The notes under the pieces were generated by a model. It was not told the DNA's origin. It worked only from the letters and a program-made list of their open reading frames with translations, and made no database searches. Below, piece after piece: positions 50,730 to 64,000 of a DNA stretch of 64,000 nt. The first letter of the stretch is position 1; each line of letters opens with the position of its first letter. This DNA is from Pseudomonas sp. PB106 (GTDB lineage: Bacteria > Pseudomonadota > Gammaproteobacteria > Pseudomonadales > Pseudomonadaceae): NCBI RefSeq assembly GCF_009764645.1, contig NZ_RWIM01000052.1:51915-115914 (forward strand), written 5' to 3'. A program made the position numbers and the translations under genes.

Positions 50730-53165
50730 ATGCGTCTTCCCACGTTTCGTCAGCGTTTTTCCCACCACTGCATTGCCTATAGCTTACTGATGACCAGTGC
50801 GGCTTCCTGCCTGGTACTGAGCCAAAGCGCCTTCGCTGCGACAACAGCCCAGCGTTACACCATTGCTGCCGGTCCGCTGGACAATGCGCTGAGCCAGTTC
50901 GCCTCCGCCGCGAATGTGATTCTGTCGTTCTCGCCGCAACAGACCGGCCGCTTGCGAAGCACCGGGCTCAACGGCAATTTCACTGTCGATCAGGGATTCG
51001 CTCAGCTGCTGCAAGGCTCGGGTCTGCAAGCCGTGCCGCAGGCGCCGGGCAGCTACATTCTGCAGTCGCTGCCCAACAGCGATTCGCTCGAGTTGGCTCC
51101 GACCAACATCAACGGGCAGTTGGCTAATCCGATGAACCTCGATTATGCAGCTGACGTAGGGTACAAGGCGCAGAACAGCCGAATCGGTACGAAAACCAGT
51201 ACACCGTTGTCGGAAACGCCGCGTTCCGTGTCAGTCGTCACCGCCCAGCGCATGAAAGATCAGAAATCTCAGACACTCACCGAGGTACTCGGCTACGTGC
51301 CGGGGATCTTCGCGCCACCATTTGCCGCCGGCGACAGCCTGGCCGGAGACCTCTTCTATATTCGCGGTTTCAACGCCACCGATTACGGCTACGGTCTATT
51401 GCGCGATGGACTACGCGTACAGGGCAACCGCTATGACACCAGCACCGAGCCGTACGGACTTGAGCGGGTAGAGATTTTCCGCGGCCCGTCTTCGCTGCTT
51501 TATGGAGAAAACGCGCCGGGCGGCCTGGTCAATCTGGTGAGCAAACGCCCGACTGCCGCACCGCAAGGTGAAGTGCAATTGGGTTATGGCTCGAACAATC
51601 GCCGGCAGATCGGCGTGGATGTGTCTGGACCACTCAATGACAGCGGCAATGTCCTTGGGCGAGTGGTGATGCTTGGACGCAAATCTGACACCCAGACCGA
51701 TCACGTCCCGGACGACCGGATCTACATCGCACCATCCCTGACCCTGAATTTTGACGATTTCAACACCCTGACCCTGCTGGCCAACTACCAGAAGGATCAC
51801 ACCAACATGGAACTTGGCCTGCCGGCCGCGGGGACTTTGCTGACAAACCCGAACGGCAAATTATCCAAAGGCACCATGCTCGGCGATCCGGACTGGAACA
51901 CTTTCGAACGGGAAACCTGGAGCACCGGTTACGAGTTCAGCCATGCATTCAACGATGACTGGCAGTTCCGGCAGAACTCGCGCTATATGCAGTCGCGCAT
52001 TACACGTCACGAAACCTGGCCGGGAAACCTCAATAACGCCGGATTCGGCACGCGCCTGAACATGACCGCGTACGATCGATTCAACAAATCAATGGTGTAC
52101 TCACTGGATAACCAACTGGAAGGAAAATTCCAGGTCGGTGGTCTGGAGAACACCGTGTTGTTCGGCGCCAGCTACGACCGTACTTCGTTCAACCAGGACT
52201 GGAACGCCGGCATCGTCGGGCCGATCGATGTGTATAACCCGGTTTATCTGCGCGATCCGACCACCCCGATCGCTGTGCAAAACACCTTGCTCGAGCAACA
52301 GATGAAAGGGGTTTATGCACAGATCCAGAGCAAGTATGACCACTGGCTGTTCTTGCTCGGCGGCCGTCAGGACTGGGTCGACAGCGATTTCCGCGACAAG
52401 GTGGCCCAGTCGAGCGACATCAGTTCCGAGGATAAGAAGTTCACTTATCAGGGTGGGGTGATGTACCAGTTCGACAATGGCATGACGCCGTATGTCAGCT
52501 ATTCCACTTCGTTCGTGCCGGTACAGCAGATTTCCAACGCCGGCGCGCCACTTGACCCCATCACCAGCAGCCAATATGAAGTGGGCCTGAAGTACGAACC
52601 GATTGGCTGGGACACCGCATTTACTGCATCGGTGTATGACCTGCGCAAAAAAGACGACACCTACTTCGACGCCACCACGTCGAGCTACCGCCAAGTGGGC
52701 GAAAGCCGTTCCAAAGGCTTGGAACTGGAACTCAACAGCAATCTGACCCAGAACCTCAATGTCACGGCGGCCTACACCTACACCGATGCGCGAATCACCA
52801 AGGATGCCGCGACGTCATTGGTCAAAGGCCATCAAATGACCGGCGTGCCGCGTAATCAGGCTTCGGTCTGGGCGAAATACCGCTTTCTCGATGGCGACTT
52901 GAAAGGTCTGTACGTGGGTGGCGGTGTGCGTTACTTCGACAGTGCGTTCGCTTACACCTCGCCGTCTCTCTACGGCAAGCTTGATGCCGGCGACGTCACG
53001 TTGGTGGATGCGGCGATCGGTTATCAGATCGACACGCATTGGAGCGTCGACTTGAACGCGAAGAACCTGTTCGACAAGGAATATGTGTCTGGATGCAACG
53101 ATGCCGGCCGCTGCTACTGGGGTGAAGACCGCACCCTGCTCGGTACGGTCTCTTACAACTGGTAA
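50730..53165 (+). CDS. TonB-dependent siderophore receptor with signalling domain
   Basis: An 811-residue outer-membrane transducer: signal peptide ending near residue 36 (SQSAFA), an STN signalling domain (about 42-95), a TonB-box-like stretch (DSLELAPTNI), a plug domain (TPLSETPRSVSVVTAQRMKD; VEIFRGPSSLLYGENAPGG) and a 22-strand barrel ending in the aromatic-terminated VSYNW. Receptors of this kind import ferric siderophores, often hydroxamates, and signal through FecR and the sigma factor encoded upstream. The ligand is not determinable. An exact DnaA 9-mer ends at the base before its leader (50720-50728). Confidence 0.94.
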   Translation: MRLPTFRQRFSHHCIAYSLLMTSAASCLVLSQSAFAATTAQRYTIAAGPLDNALSQFASAANVILSFSPQQTGRLRSTGLNGNFTVDQGFAQLLQGSGLQAVPQAPGSYILQSLPNSDSLELAPTNINGQLANPMNLDYAADVGYKAQNSRIGTKTSTPLSETPRSVSVVTAQRMKDQKSQTLTEVLGYVPGIFAPPFAAGDSLAGDLFYIRGFNATDYGYGLLRDGLRVQGNRYDTSTEPYGLERVEIFRGPSSLLYGENAPGGLVNLVSKRPTAAPQGEVQLGYGSNNRRQIGVDVSGPLNDSGNVLGRVVMLGRKSDTQTDHVPDDRIYIAPSLTLNFDDFNTLTLLANYQKDHTNMELGLPAAGTLLTNPNGKLSKGTMLGDPDWNTFERETWSTGYEFSHAFNDDWQFRQNSRYMQSRITRHETWPGNLNNAGFGTRLNMTAYDRFNKSMVYSLDNQLEGKFQVGGLENTVLFGASYDRTSFNQDWNAGIVGPIDVYNPVYLRDPTTPIAVQNTLLEQQMKGVYAQIQSKYDHWLFLLGGRQDWVDSDFRDKVAQSSDISSEDKKFTYQGGVMYQFDNGMTPYVSYSTSFVPVQQISNAGAPLDPITSSQYEVGLKYEPIGWDTAFTASVYDLRKKDDTYFDATTSSYRQVGESRSKGLELELNSNLTQNLNVTAAYTYTDARITKDAATSLVKGHQMTGVPRNQASVWAKYRFLDGDLKGLYVGGGVRYFDSAFAYTSPSLYGKLDAGDVTLVDAAIGYQIDTHWSVDLNAKNLFDKEYVSGCNDAGRCYWGEDRTLLGTVSYNW

Positions 53166-53168
53166 ACG

Positions 53169-53211
53169 AAAAAGGGGCTGTGGATAAATTGTCCACAGCC
53201 CCTTTTTTATT
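53169..53211. terminator. Bidirectional terminator with DnaA-box stem
   Basis: AAAAAGGGGCTGTGGA / TCCACAGCCCCTTTTTT stem with flanking A and T runs, between the receptor stop (53165) and the mnmE stop (53207). The stem contains TGTGGATAA (53179-53187) on one arm and TTGTCCACA on the other. Confidence 0.92.
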
Positions 53212-54577
53212 TTCCGATACAGAAACTGGAAAAGATTCTTCCCAGCAGATCATCAGAGCTGAAGGCTCCAGTGATTTCCCCTAGAGAATGCTGGGCCTGA
53301 CGCAAATCTTCGGCAAGCAATTCGCCAGCGCCTGCCAATGTCAGTTGGGCGCGACCGTGTTCCAGCGCCGCACTGGCGTGGCGTAGTGCCTCAAGATGAC
53401 GGCGACGTGCACTGAAGCTGCTTTCCGATGTTTGCTCATACCCCATGCATGCCTTGAGATGGTCACGCAGCAAGTCCAGTCCTTCACCGGCCGATTTGGC
53501 GCTCAAACTGATTGTCACATGCCCGTCCTCACTGGTTTCCAGGGCAATCGCTTCGCCGGTCAGATCGGCCTTATTGCGGATCAAAGTGACTTTCGCCGGA
53601 TCTGGACGGGTTTCGAGGAACTCCGGCCACAGCGCAAAGGGATCAAGCGCTTCCGGAGCGGTTGCGTCGACGACCAGCAACACTCGGTCGGCTTCACCGA
53701 TGGCTTTCAATGCCCGTTCAACACCGATCTTTTCCACATGATCATCGGTATCTCGCAGCCCCGCCGTATCCACAACGTGGAGCGGCATGCCGTCGATGTG
53801 GATATGTTCGCGCAGGATATCCCGCGTAGTGCCGGCAATTTCAGTAACGATGGCCGCTTCACGTCCAGCCAACGCATTCAACAAGCTGGACTTGCCAGCA
53901 TTCGGACGGCCGGCAATCACTACGGTCATGCCATCGCGCAACAACGCGCCCTGCCCGGCTTCGCGCAGCACTGTGGATAATTCATCGCGGACTTTATCGA
54001 GCATGCTCAACACATGGCCATCGGCGAGGAAGTCGATTTCTTCTTCCGGGAAGTCGATGGCGGCTTCGACGTAGATGCGCAGGCTGATTAACTGTTCAGT
54101 CAAGTTATGCACACGCTGGGAAAACGCACCTTGCAAAGAACGCAGGGCATTGCGCGCAGCCTGTGCAGAACTCGCCTCGATCAAATCGGCAATAGCCTCA
54201 GCCTGAGCCAGGTCGAGTTTGTCGTTAAGGAAGGCTCGTTCACTGAATTCACCCGGACGCGCCAGACGGCAACCCAATTCCAGGCAACGTTTGAGCAACA
54301 TATCCAGAACAATTGGGCCGCCGTGGCCCTGCAGTTCCAGCACGTCTTCGCCGGTAAACGAGTTCGGCCCCGGGAAATACAGCGCCAGACCTTCGTCCAG
54401 CACTTGCTGGTCGTCACTGAAAAATGGACCGTAATGGGCATAACGCGGTTTCAGTTCGCGACCGCTGATGGCTTTTGCCGCAACGCTGGCCAACGGCCCG
54501 GAAATACGGACGATGCCCACACCACCACGGCCTTGAGCGGTGGCGACAGCGGCGATGGTTTCACGAGGTACGCTCAT
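53207..54577 (-). CDS. mnmE: tRNA modification GTPase MnmE
   Basis: A 456-residue GTPase (TrmE). The start at 54577 gives [19 protein letters not shown], the conserved N-terminus; a six-residue upstream extension is not used. It has the folate-binding N-domain, G1 [15 protein letters not shown]3 DTAG, NKAD, and the C-terminal FCIGK with the catalytic Cys. Partner of MnmG, from which it is separated here by the iron-signalling cassette. It contains an exact DnaA 9-mer at 53972. Confidence 0.98.
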   Translation of the reverse strand: MSVPRETIAAVATAQGRGGVGIVRISGPLASVAAKAISGRELKPRYAHYGPFFSDDQQVLDEGLALYFPGPNSFTGEDVLELQGHGGPIVLDMLLKRCLELGCRLARPGEFSERAFLNDKLDLAQAEAIADLIEASSAQAARNALRSLQGAFSQRVHNLTEQLISLRIYVEAAIDFPEEEIDFLADGHVLSMLDKVRDELSTVLREAGQGALLRDGMTVVIAGRPNAGKSSLLNALAGREAAIVTEIAGTTRDILREHIHIDGMPLHVVDTAGLRDTDDHVEKIGVERALKAIGEADRVLLVVDATAPEALDPFALWPEFLETRPDPAKVTLIRNKADLTGEAIALETSEDGHVTISLSAKSAGEGLDLLRDHLKACMGYEQTSESSFSARRRHLEALRHASAALEHGRAQLTLAGAGELLAEDLRQAQHSLGEITGAFSSDDLLGRIFSSFCIGK

Positions 54578-54609
54578 TAACCGGAATCCAGACAAAAATG
54601 ACAGATAGC

Positions 54610-54636
54610 AAAACGCCCCACTAGGGGGCGTTTTGA
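54610..54636 (-). terminator. Terminator between yidC and mnmE
   Basis: AAAACGCCCC-ctag-GGGGCGTTTT perfect palindrome downstream of yidC and before mnmE, with a T run on either strand. It separates the rpmH-yidC transcript from mnmE. An exact DnaA 9-mer lies next to it (54641-54649). Confidence 0.85.
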
Positions 54637-54656
54637 GTGGTTATCCACAGTGTAAA

Positions 54657-56336
54657 TCAAGCGGCTGCTTTGGTAGCCCGTTCGATCTTACGCGTGATGT
54701 ACCACTGTTGGGTGATGGACAGGCAGTTGTTCACAACCCAGTACAGCACCAGACCAGCCGGGAACCAGAGGAAGAAGAAGGTGAAGATGATCGGCATCAT
54801 TTTCATGACCTTCGCCTGCATCGGATCCGGAGGAGTCGGGTTCAACTGCTGCTGGATGAACATGGTTGCGCCCATGATGATCGGCAGAATGAAGAACGGA
54901 TCCTTGATCGACAGGTCAGTGATCCACAGCATGAACGGCGCTTGGCGCATTTCCACGCTTTCCAGCAGAACCCAGTACAGCGAAAGGAAAACCGGCATCT
55001 GCACGAGGATTGGCAAGCAACCACCCAGTGGATTGATCTTCTCTTTCTTGTACAGCTCCATCATGGCTTGCGACATTTTCTGCCGGTCATCGCCATGTTG
55101 CTCTTTCAGAGCAGCCAGTTTCGGCGCAACAGCACGCATGCGCGCCATCGATTTGTAGCTGGCAGCCGACAGAGGGAAGAAAAGCCCCTTGATCAGCATG
55201 GTCAGGAAGATGATCGACCAGCCCCAGTTACCGACGATGGCGTGGATGTGTTGCAGCAACCAGAAGATTGGCTGGGCAATGAACCACAGAATGCCGTAGT
55301 CGACGGTCAGTTCCAGACCTGGGGACAACTCTTTCAGCACAGCCTGGCTTTTCGGGCCGGCGTACAGCACAGCGCTGGTTTCAACTTTCGCACCCGGTGC
55401 AGCGGTCAAAGTAGGACCGGTGTAACCGATGATGTAGTTGCCTTTGCTGTCTTTGCGGGTCTGAACGACGTTGTTTTCGCCCTTCGCAGGAATCCACGCG
55501 GTCACGAAGTAGTGTTGCAGCCAGGCTACCCAACCACCGGTGACGGTTTCTTTCAACTGCGCCTTGTCCATGTCCTTCATGGACACTTTCTTGTACGGCT
55601 CCGAACTTGTCCACAGGGCGGCGCCCAGGTAAGTCGCGGTGCCAGTAGCGGTTGTCGACGAAGGATCAGCGCTGTTGTCGCGTTTCAACTGAGCAAACAT
55701 CGCGCCGTTCCAGGGCTGAGCGCTCTGGTTATCCACAATGTAGGAAACGGCTACGTCATACAGGCCGCGTTTCAGGGTGAAACGCTTGATGTAATTGACG
55801 CCGTCCTTGCTGAACTTCAGGTCTACGACCAGTTGGTCCTGACCGTCAGCCAGTTGATAAGTCTTCTTCTCCGAGGAGTAGACCGGGCGACCGGCCGGAT
55901 TTGCGTCCGGGCCATTGGTGCCGATCAGACCGCTTTGTGCCAGATAAACACGTTCGCCGCCGTTATCGAACAGCTGGAACGGAACATCAGGACGATCCTG
56001 ACGACGTGGATACAGAGGCAAGGTCAGTTGAGCAACATCGCCACCTTGTGGATCGATCGCGAGATCGAGCACGTCGGTTTTGATCTGGATCAGATCCTTG
56101 CTGGCGGCTACCGGTGTTTCGGCAGGTGCGCTGGTATCGCTAGCGGCGCGCGGAATATCGTCACTGGCGGCAGCATTATTGCCAGTGGCGGTGTCCGGCA
56201 AACCGGATGTAGTCGTACTGGAAGCAACATTCTGAGTCGGCAGGGCAGCTTGACCGTAGTCCTGGTTCCATTTAAGGACCATAACGTAGGCCACGATTGC
56301 CAGGGCGACGATCAGGATCGTGCGTTTGATATCCAT
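54657..56336 (-). CDS. yidC: Membrane protein insertase YidC
   Basis: A 559-residue insertase: an N-terminal helix (ILIVALAIVAYVMVLKW), a large periplasmic domain (about 30-345) and five conserved helices (WGWSIIFLTMLIKGLFFPLS; GGCLPILVQMPVFLSLYWVL). It inserts proteins alone or with SecYEG. It starts 2 bases after yidD. It contains an exact DnaA 9-mer at 55729. Confidence 0.98.
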   Translation of the reverse strand: MDIKRTILIVALAIVAYVMVLKWNQDYGQAALPTQNVASSTTTSGLPDTATGNNAAASDDIPRAASDTSAPAETPVAASKDLIQIKTDVLDLAIDPQGGDVAQLTLPLYPRRQDRPDVPFQLFDNGGERVYLAQSGLIGTNGPDANPAGRPVYSSEKKTYQLADGQDQLVVDLKFSKDGVNYIKRFTLKRGLYDVAVSYIVDNQSAQPWNGAMFAQLKRDNSADPSSTTATGTATYLGAALWTSSEPYKKVSMKDMDKAQLKETVTGGWVAWLQHYFVTAWIPAKGENNVVQTRKDSKGNYIIGYTGPTLTAAPGAKVETSAVLYAGPKSQAVLKELSPGLELTVDYGILWFIAQPIFWLLQHIHAIVGNWGWSIIFLTMLIKGLFFPLSAASYKSMARMRAVAPKLAALKEQHGDDRQKMSQAMMELYKKEKINPLGGCLPILVQMPVFLSLYWVLLESVEMRQAPFMLWITDLSIKDPFFILPIIMGATMFIQQQLNPTPPDPMQAKVMKMMPIIFTFFFLWFPAGLVLYWVVNNCLSITQQWYITRKIERATKAAA

Positions 56337-56338
56337 GA

Positions 56339-56584
56339 TTACTCGGCCATCGAAGAAGAACGGGAGGTAGGGATAGGTGGAACCGGGTCATAACCACCGG
56401 GATTCCACGGATGACAGCGACCTAAACGACGAAAGGTCAGCCAGCCACCGCGCAGAAGGCCATGATTTTCAATGGCTTCATACGCGTAGCAGGAACAACT
56501 GGGGTAGAAACGACAGTGGCTGGCCATCAAAGGACTAATGGCATAGCGATAAAACTGGATCGGAACGAGGGCCAGTTTACGCAT
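56339..56584 (-). CDS. yidD: Membrane protein insertion efficiency factor YidD
   Basis: An 81-residue Cys-rich protein with the family hallmark [30 protein letters not shown] and GYDPVP. The start overlaps the rnpA end by 8 bases. Assists YidC and Sec-dependent insertion. Confidence 0.97.
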   Translation of the reverse strand: MRKLALVPIQFYRYAISPLMASHCRFYPSCSCYAYEAIENHGLLRGGWLTFRRLGRCHPWNPGGYDPVPPIPTSRSSSMAE

Positions 56585-56978
56585 CGGTACTGTCTACCCC
56601 TACAGTTTCGGTTTTGACTTCTGGAACTGGCTTGCTGCGTGCCAGACGCTTCCAGAGCTTGCCGAAATGCTGAATCAATTCGGGGTTTTCTACATCGCCC
56701 AGACCTTTGCGCGCGACGATAACGATATCCCAGCCGACCAGTGAATCCTGGTGCAGACGGAATGATTCGCGCATCAAACGTTTGAGGCGATTGCGCTCAA
56801 CGGAGAGCTTTACGCTCTTTTTCCCGATAACCAGCCCGAGACGGGGGTGATCAAGATCGTTGTTGCGCGCAAGGAGCAGGAGATTTTTCCCCGGAACCTT
56901 GCCGGTAGGGGAGTCAAAGACTGCCTTGAAATGCCGGGGGGTAAGCAGACGCTTTTCCCGACTGAAGTCCTGACTCAC
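56577..56978 (-). CDS. rnpA: Ribonuclease P protein component
   Basis: A 133-residue basic protein with [20 protein letters not shown] at the N-terminus and the RNR motif in [16 protein letters not shown]. It pairs with the RNase P RNA. The GTG at 56978 is preferred: it gives the expected N-terminus and leaves 16 bases to rpmH, whereas the longer open frame would overlap rpmH in antisense-like fashion. The start codon is inferred. Confidence 0.95.
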   Translation of the reverse strand: MSQDFSREKRLLTPRHFKAVFDSPTGKVPGKNLLLLARNNDLDHPRLGLVIGKKSVKLSVERNRLKRLMRESFRLHQDSLVGWDIVIVARKGLGDVENPELIQHFGKLWKRLARSKPVPEVKTETVGVDSTDA

Positions 56979-56994
56979 CTCCAGTACCGGATTA

Positions 56995-57129
56995 TCAAAC
57001 TGCCAGACGCGCACGACCTTTGGCGCGACGACGCGACAGGACTGCGCGGCCGTTCTTGGTAGCCATGCGAGCACGGAAACCGTGGGTACGAGCGCGTTTG
57101 ATAGTGCTTGGTTGGAAAGTACGTTTCAT
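56995..57129 (-). CDS. rpmH: 50S ribosomal protein L34
   Basis: 44 residues beginning [20 protein letters not shown] and ending [12 protein letters not shown], the complete L34. It lies 16 bases upstream of rnpA and next to oriC, the usual arrangement. Confidence 0.98.
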   Translation of the reverse strand: MKRTFQPSTIKRARTHGFRARMATKNGRAVLSRRRAKGRARLAV

Positions 57130-57696
57130 TGTCGTGTTACCTGGTTCGTCCACAACGGGCCGGAATGGCCCCCGTTTTAAGAGACCGGGGATTCTAGAGA
57201 AAGCAAGCCTTCAGGTCAATTTCCAACCAACGTTTCCTTATAAATAGATCTCGACGGCTTCTTGCCCTGATCACGTCCTTGCCATACATAAAAATAAAGA
57301 AGGGAATTATTTAAAGCTTTTCTGTAAAGCTTATAAAAGCTAGACCCGCCATGGTCTGTGGATAAGTGATCCCACCCCAGATGCCACGAGGTGTACAGAG
57401 AATGACAACTACAGGGGAAAACGGTGTTCAGCCTGTGCTGCGCTATCGGATAACCTGTGCGTGAAAGAGGTTGTTATCCACAGGCTGGTTATCCACCGAG
57501 TTCAACCCCCAGTTGTCCAGTGCCCTTAGAGGCGGTTATCCACAGAGCTTATTCACACACCGTTGGTCGCTTTTTCTGCGGTTAACGCATTGATAAATCA
57601 TGCGCGCCGAGCAACCTGCATGTGGATAAGTGGACGTCTCGCCGCTACAATGGCCGCTTGTTTTTGCCTCACCGGCTTTCAACTTAGGGGATATCC
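57130..57696. other. oriC: Chromosomal replication origin (oriC) between rpmH and dnaA
   Basis: 567 bases without a gene. An AT-rich tract (about 57280-57345, a likely unwinding element) is followed by DnaA boxes: exact 9-mers at 57357-57365, 57474-57482, 57536-57544 and 57621-57629, and near matches at 57489-57497 (TTATCCACC) and 57549-57557 (TTATTCACA). Position between rpmH and dnaA is where the functional Pseudomonas origin has been mapped. The dnaA promoter lies at the right end. Confidence 0.9.
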
Positions 57697-59223
57697 GTGT
57701 CAGTGGAACTTTGGCAGCAGTGCGTGGAGCTTTTGCGCGAAGAGCTGCCTGCCCAACAATTCAACACCTGGATCCGTCCACTACAGGTCGAAGCCGAAGG
57801 CGACGAGTTGCGCGTCTACGCACCGAACCGTTTTGTGCTGGACTGGGTCAACGAAAAGTACCTGGGACGCGTCCTCGAACTGCTGGATGAGCACGGCAAC
57901 GGCCTGGCGCCTGCGCTTTCCTTATTAATAGGCAGCAAACGCAGCTCGGCACCGCGTGCCGCACCCAATGCGCCGCTGGCGGCAGCGCAAGCTTCCCAGG
58001 CGCAGACCCATGCTGCGCCGGTGAACACGCCCGCTCCTGCGCAGACGCTCGCACCTACAGCCAAGCGCTCGACGCAGAAAAGTCCGGAAGTCAGCGATGA
58101 ACCGTCTCGCGACAGCTTCGATCCGATGTCCGGTGCTGCTTCCCAACAGGCCCCGGTTCGCGCCGAGCAGCGCACCGTGCAGGTCGAAGGTGCGCTCAAG
58201 CACACCAGTTACCTGAACCGCACTTTCACTTTCGAGAATTTTGTCGAAGGTAAGTCGAACCAACTCGCCCGCGCGGCGGCTTGGCAGGTAGCGGACAATC
58301 CCAAGCACGGCTATAACCCACTCTTCCTTTATGGTGGCGTTGGCTTGGGTAAGACCCACTTGATGCACGCTGTGGGTAACCACCTATTAAAGAAGAATCC
58401 GAATGCCAAGGTCGTGTACCTGCATTCCGAGCGATTCGTGGCCGACATGGTCAAGGCGCTGCAACTGAATGCGATCAACGAATTCAAGCGTTTCTACCGT
58501 TCGGTGGATGCGTTGTTGATCGATGACATTCAGTTTTTCGCTCGAAAAGAGCGTTCGCAGGAAGAGTTTTTCCACACCTTCAACGCCCTGCTTGAAGGTG
58601 GTCAGCAGGTCATTCTCACCAGTGACCGCTACCCGAAAGAAATCGAAGGCCTTGAAGAGCGCCTCAAATCCCGCTTCGGCTGGGGCCTGACGGTCGCCGT
58701 CGAGCCGCCGGAACTGGAAACCCGCGTGGCGATCTTGATGAAGAAGGCCGACCAGGCCAAAGTCGACTTGCCGCACGACGCCGCGTTCTTCATTGCCCAG
58801 CGTATTCGCTCCAACGTCCGTGAGCTGGAAGGCGCGCTGAAACGTGTGATCGCCCACTCGCACTTCATGGGCCGCGACATCACCATCGAGCTGATTCGCG
58901 AATCCCTGAAAGACTTGTTGGCGCTGCAGGACAAACTGGTCTCTGTGGATAACATTCAGCGCACCGTCGCCGAGTACTACAAGATCAAGATTTCCGACTT
59001 GCTGTCCAAACGCCGTTCGCGCTCGGTCGCACGTCCGCGTCAGGTAGCCATGGCGTTGTCCAAGGAACTCACCAACCACAGCCTGCCGGAAATCGGCGAT
59101 GTGTTTGGCGGCCGCGATCACACTACCGTGTTGCACGCCTGCCGCAAGATCAACGAACTTAAGGAATCCGACGCGGACATCCGCGAGGACTACAAGAACC
59201 TGCTGCGTACACTGACCACTTGA
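57697..59223 (+). CDS. dnaA: Chromosomal replication initiator DnaA
   Basis: A 508-residue initiator: N-terminal DnaB/DiaA-binding domain ([20 protein letters not shown]), an Ala/Pro/Gln-rich linker (about 85-160), an AAA+ domain with [13 protein letters not shown] and LLIDDIQFF, and a C-terminal helix-turn-helix with the DnaA signature ([15 protein letters not shown]). The start is GTG. The gene contains a DnaA 9-mer at 58944-58952. dnaN follows after 39 bases. Confidence 0.99.
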   Translation: MSVELWQQCVELLREELPAQQFNTWIRPLQVEAEGDELRVYAPNRFVLDWVNEKYLGRVLELLDEHGNGLAPALSLLIGSKRSSAPRAAPNAPLAAAQASQAQTHAAPVNTPAPAQTLAPTAKRSTQKSPEVSDEPSRDSFDPMSGAASQQAPVRAEQRTVQVEGALKHTSYLNRTFTFENFVEGKSNQLARAAAWQVADNPKHGYNPLFLYGGVGLGKTHLMHAVGNHLLKKNPNAKVVYLHSERFVADMVKALQLNAINEFKRFYRSVDALLIDDIQFFARKERSQEEFFHTFNALLEGGQQVILTSDRYPKEIEGLEERLKSRFGWGLTVAVEPPELETRVAILMKKADQAKVDLPHDAAFFIAQRIRSNVRELEGALKRVIAHSHFMGRDITIELIRESLKDLLALQDKLVSVDNIQRTVAEYYKIKISDLLSKRRSRSVARPRQVAMALSKELTNHSLPEIGDVFGGRDHTTVLHACRKINELKESDADIREDYKNLLRTLTT

Positions 59224-59262
59224 TGAACACCAGCGCAGCTTATTAAGGCAAGGGACTAGACC

Positions 59263-60366
59263 ATGCATTTCACCATTCAACGCGAAGCCCTGTTGAAACC
59301 CCTGCAACTGGTCGCAGGCGTCGTCGAGCGTCGACAGACCTTGCCGGTACTGTCCAACGTGCTGTTGGTAGTCGAAGGCCAGCAACTGTCGCTGACCGGT
59401 ACCGACCTTGAGGTCGAGCTGGTCGGTCGCGTGCAACTTGAAGAGCCGGCAGAAACAGGTTCCATCACCGTGCCTGCGCGCAAGCTGATGGACATCTGCA
59501 AAAGCCTGCCTAACGATGCGCTGATCGACATCAAGGTCGACGAGCAGAAGTTGGTGGTGAAGGCTGGTCGCAGCCGTTTCACCCTGTCGACTCTGCCAGC
59601 CAACGATTTCCCGACCGTTGAAGAAGGCCCGGGCTCGCTGACCTGCAGCCTTGAGCAAAGCAAACTGCGTCGTCTGATTGAACGCACCAGCTTCGCCATG
59701 GCTCAGCAGGACGTGCGTTACTACCTCAACGGCATGCTGCTGGAAGTGTCCGAAGGCATCATCCGCGCTGTCGCCACCGACGGTCACCGTCTGGCCATGT
59801 GCTCGATGAAAGCCGATATCGGCCAGCCGGATCGCCATCAAGTGATCGTGCCGCGCAAAGGTATCCTTGAGCTGGCGCGTCTGCTCACCGAGCCGGACGG
59901 TAACGTCAGCATCGTGCTGGGTCAGCACCACATCCGCGCCACTACCGGCGAATTCACCTTCACCTCGAAACTGGTCGACGGCAAGTTCCCGGATTACGAG
60001 CGCGTTCTGCCGAAGGGCGGCGACAAGCTGGTACTCGGTGATCGCCAGGCCCTGCGTGAAGCGTTCAGCCGTACCGCGATTCTGTCCAACGAGAAGTACC
60101 GTGGTATCCGTCTGCAACTGGCCAGCGGTCAGTTGAAGATCCAGGCCAACAACCCGGAGCAGGAAGAAGCGGAAGAAGAAGTCGGTGTTGAATACAACGG
60201 CGGCTCTTTGGAAATCGGTTTCAACGTGAGCTATCTGCTCGACGTGCTGGGCGTGATGACCACCGAGCAGGTTCGCCTGATCCTGTCCGACTCCAACAGC
60301 AGTGCGCTGGTGCAAGAGTCCGACAACGACGATTCGGCTTACGTTGTTATGCCGATGCGTCTGTAA
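59263..60366 (+). CDS. dnaN: DNA polymerase III beta clamp
   Basis: A 367-residue sliding clamp with three related domains, starting MHFTIQREALLKPLQLVAGV and ending with the conserved MPMRL. Normal length. Lies between dnaA and recF on the same strand, likely cotranscribed. Confidence 0.99.
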   Translation: MHFTIQREALLKPLQLVAGVVERRQTLPVLSNVLLVVEGQQLSLTGTDLEVELVGRVQLEEPAETGSITVPARKLMDICKSLPNDALIDIKVDEQKLVVKAGRSRFTLSTLPANDFPTVEEGPGSLTCSLEQSKLRRLIERTSFAMAQQDVRYYLNGMLLEVSEGIIRAVATDGHRLAMCSMKADIGQPDRHQVIVPRKGILELARLLTEPDGNVSIVLGQHHIRATTGEFTFTSKLVDGKFPDYERVLPKGGDKLVLGDRQALREAFSRTAILSNEKYRGIRLQLASGQLKIQANNPEQEEAEEEVGVEYNGGSLEIGFNVSYLLDVLGVMTTEQVRLILSDSNSSALVQESDNDDSAYVVMPMRL

Positions 60367-60380
60367 TCAGCTGAACCTGG

Positions 60381-63907
<3,527 letters not shown>

Positions 63908-63928
63908 TCCCGGTCTGCGTCAAACAAA

Positions 63929-63958
63929 AAAGGCCAACGCATTGCGTTGGCCTTTTTT
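63929..63958 (+). terminator. Terminator of gyrB
   Basis: AAAAAAGGCCAACGCA-ttg-CGTTGGCCTTTTTT stem with T run, 20 bases after the gyrB stop. Confidence 0.92.
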
Positions 63959-63965
63959 ATTGGCA

Positions 63966-64000
63966 GATCAAAAGATCGCAGCCTGCGGCAGCTCCTACAG
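63966..64000. repeat. REP arm at window end
   Basis: ATCAAAAGATCGCAGCCTGC then GGCAGCTCCTACAG, the same arm as elsewhere, cut by the window edge; a partner arm may follow. Confidence 0.85.

Overview
The window is the chromosomal origin region of a fluorescent pseudomonad (Pseudomonas fluorescens group). This rests on the order parB-parA-rsmG-mnmG ... mnmE-yidC-yidD-rnpA-rpmH / dnaA-dnaN-recF-gyrB, an adjacent complete atp operon and glmU-glmR-glmS, a common-polysaccharide-antigen (A-band) locus in the Pseudomonas aeruginosa order, and pseudomonad REP repeats built on a 'GTAGGAGCTGCCG...CTGCGATCTTTTGATCTT' arm. Coding density is high. No tRNA, rRNA, CRISPR array or insertion sequence was seen.

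Layout. 1-7 kb holds two metal-related minus-strand operons: the end of a bufferin operon (bufA, partial bufB), then three SPFH/HflC-like membrane proteins translationally coupled to an HmtA-type P-type ATPase. One SPFH protein has 18 histidines in its first 33 residues, and a Zur-like dyad lies upstream. 7-13 kb holds a dihydrolipoamide dehydrogenase, a divergent Lrp/LysE pair, and an exported-protein pair of unknown function (a DUF3142 lipoprotein and a 712-residue repeat protein). 13-27.6 kb is the A-band polysaccharide region: a minus-strand set of two paralogous glycosyltransferases, an acyltransferase and a methyltransferase, divergent from rmd-gmd-wbpW-wzm-wzt-wbpX-wbpY-wbpZ. Together these make GDP-D-rhamnose, polymerise it, export the chain by an ABC transporter, and probably modify it. 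27.6-32.8 kb is accessory: a flavin/2Fe-2S oxidoreductase, a glutathione S-transferase, a LysR regulator and a Fic AMP-transferase with a repeat-rich leader next to the glmS attTn7 position.

32.8-46.7 kb carries glmS, its DeoR regulator, glmU, atpIBEFHAGDC, parAB and rsmG, all on the minus strand. 46.7-57.1 kb carries mnmG, an origin-like AT-rich DnaA-box region, an inserted plus-strand iron cell-surface-signalling cassette (ECF sigma, FecR-like regulator, TonB receptor with signalling domain), mnmE, yidC, yidD, rnpA and rpmH. The principal oriC candidate (57.2-57.7 kb) separates rpmH from the plus-strand dnaA-dnaN-recF-gyrB.

Notable non-coding signals: about two dozen exact DnaA 9-mers, concentrated between 33 and 59 kb and many inside genes; two parS-like sites (one exact, in recF; one 15/16, in an SPFH gene); a Zur-like and a Fur-like box; five REP loci, one of which supplies a gene's stop codon. 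All calls are by eye from sequence and remembered family knowledge; no searches were run.
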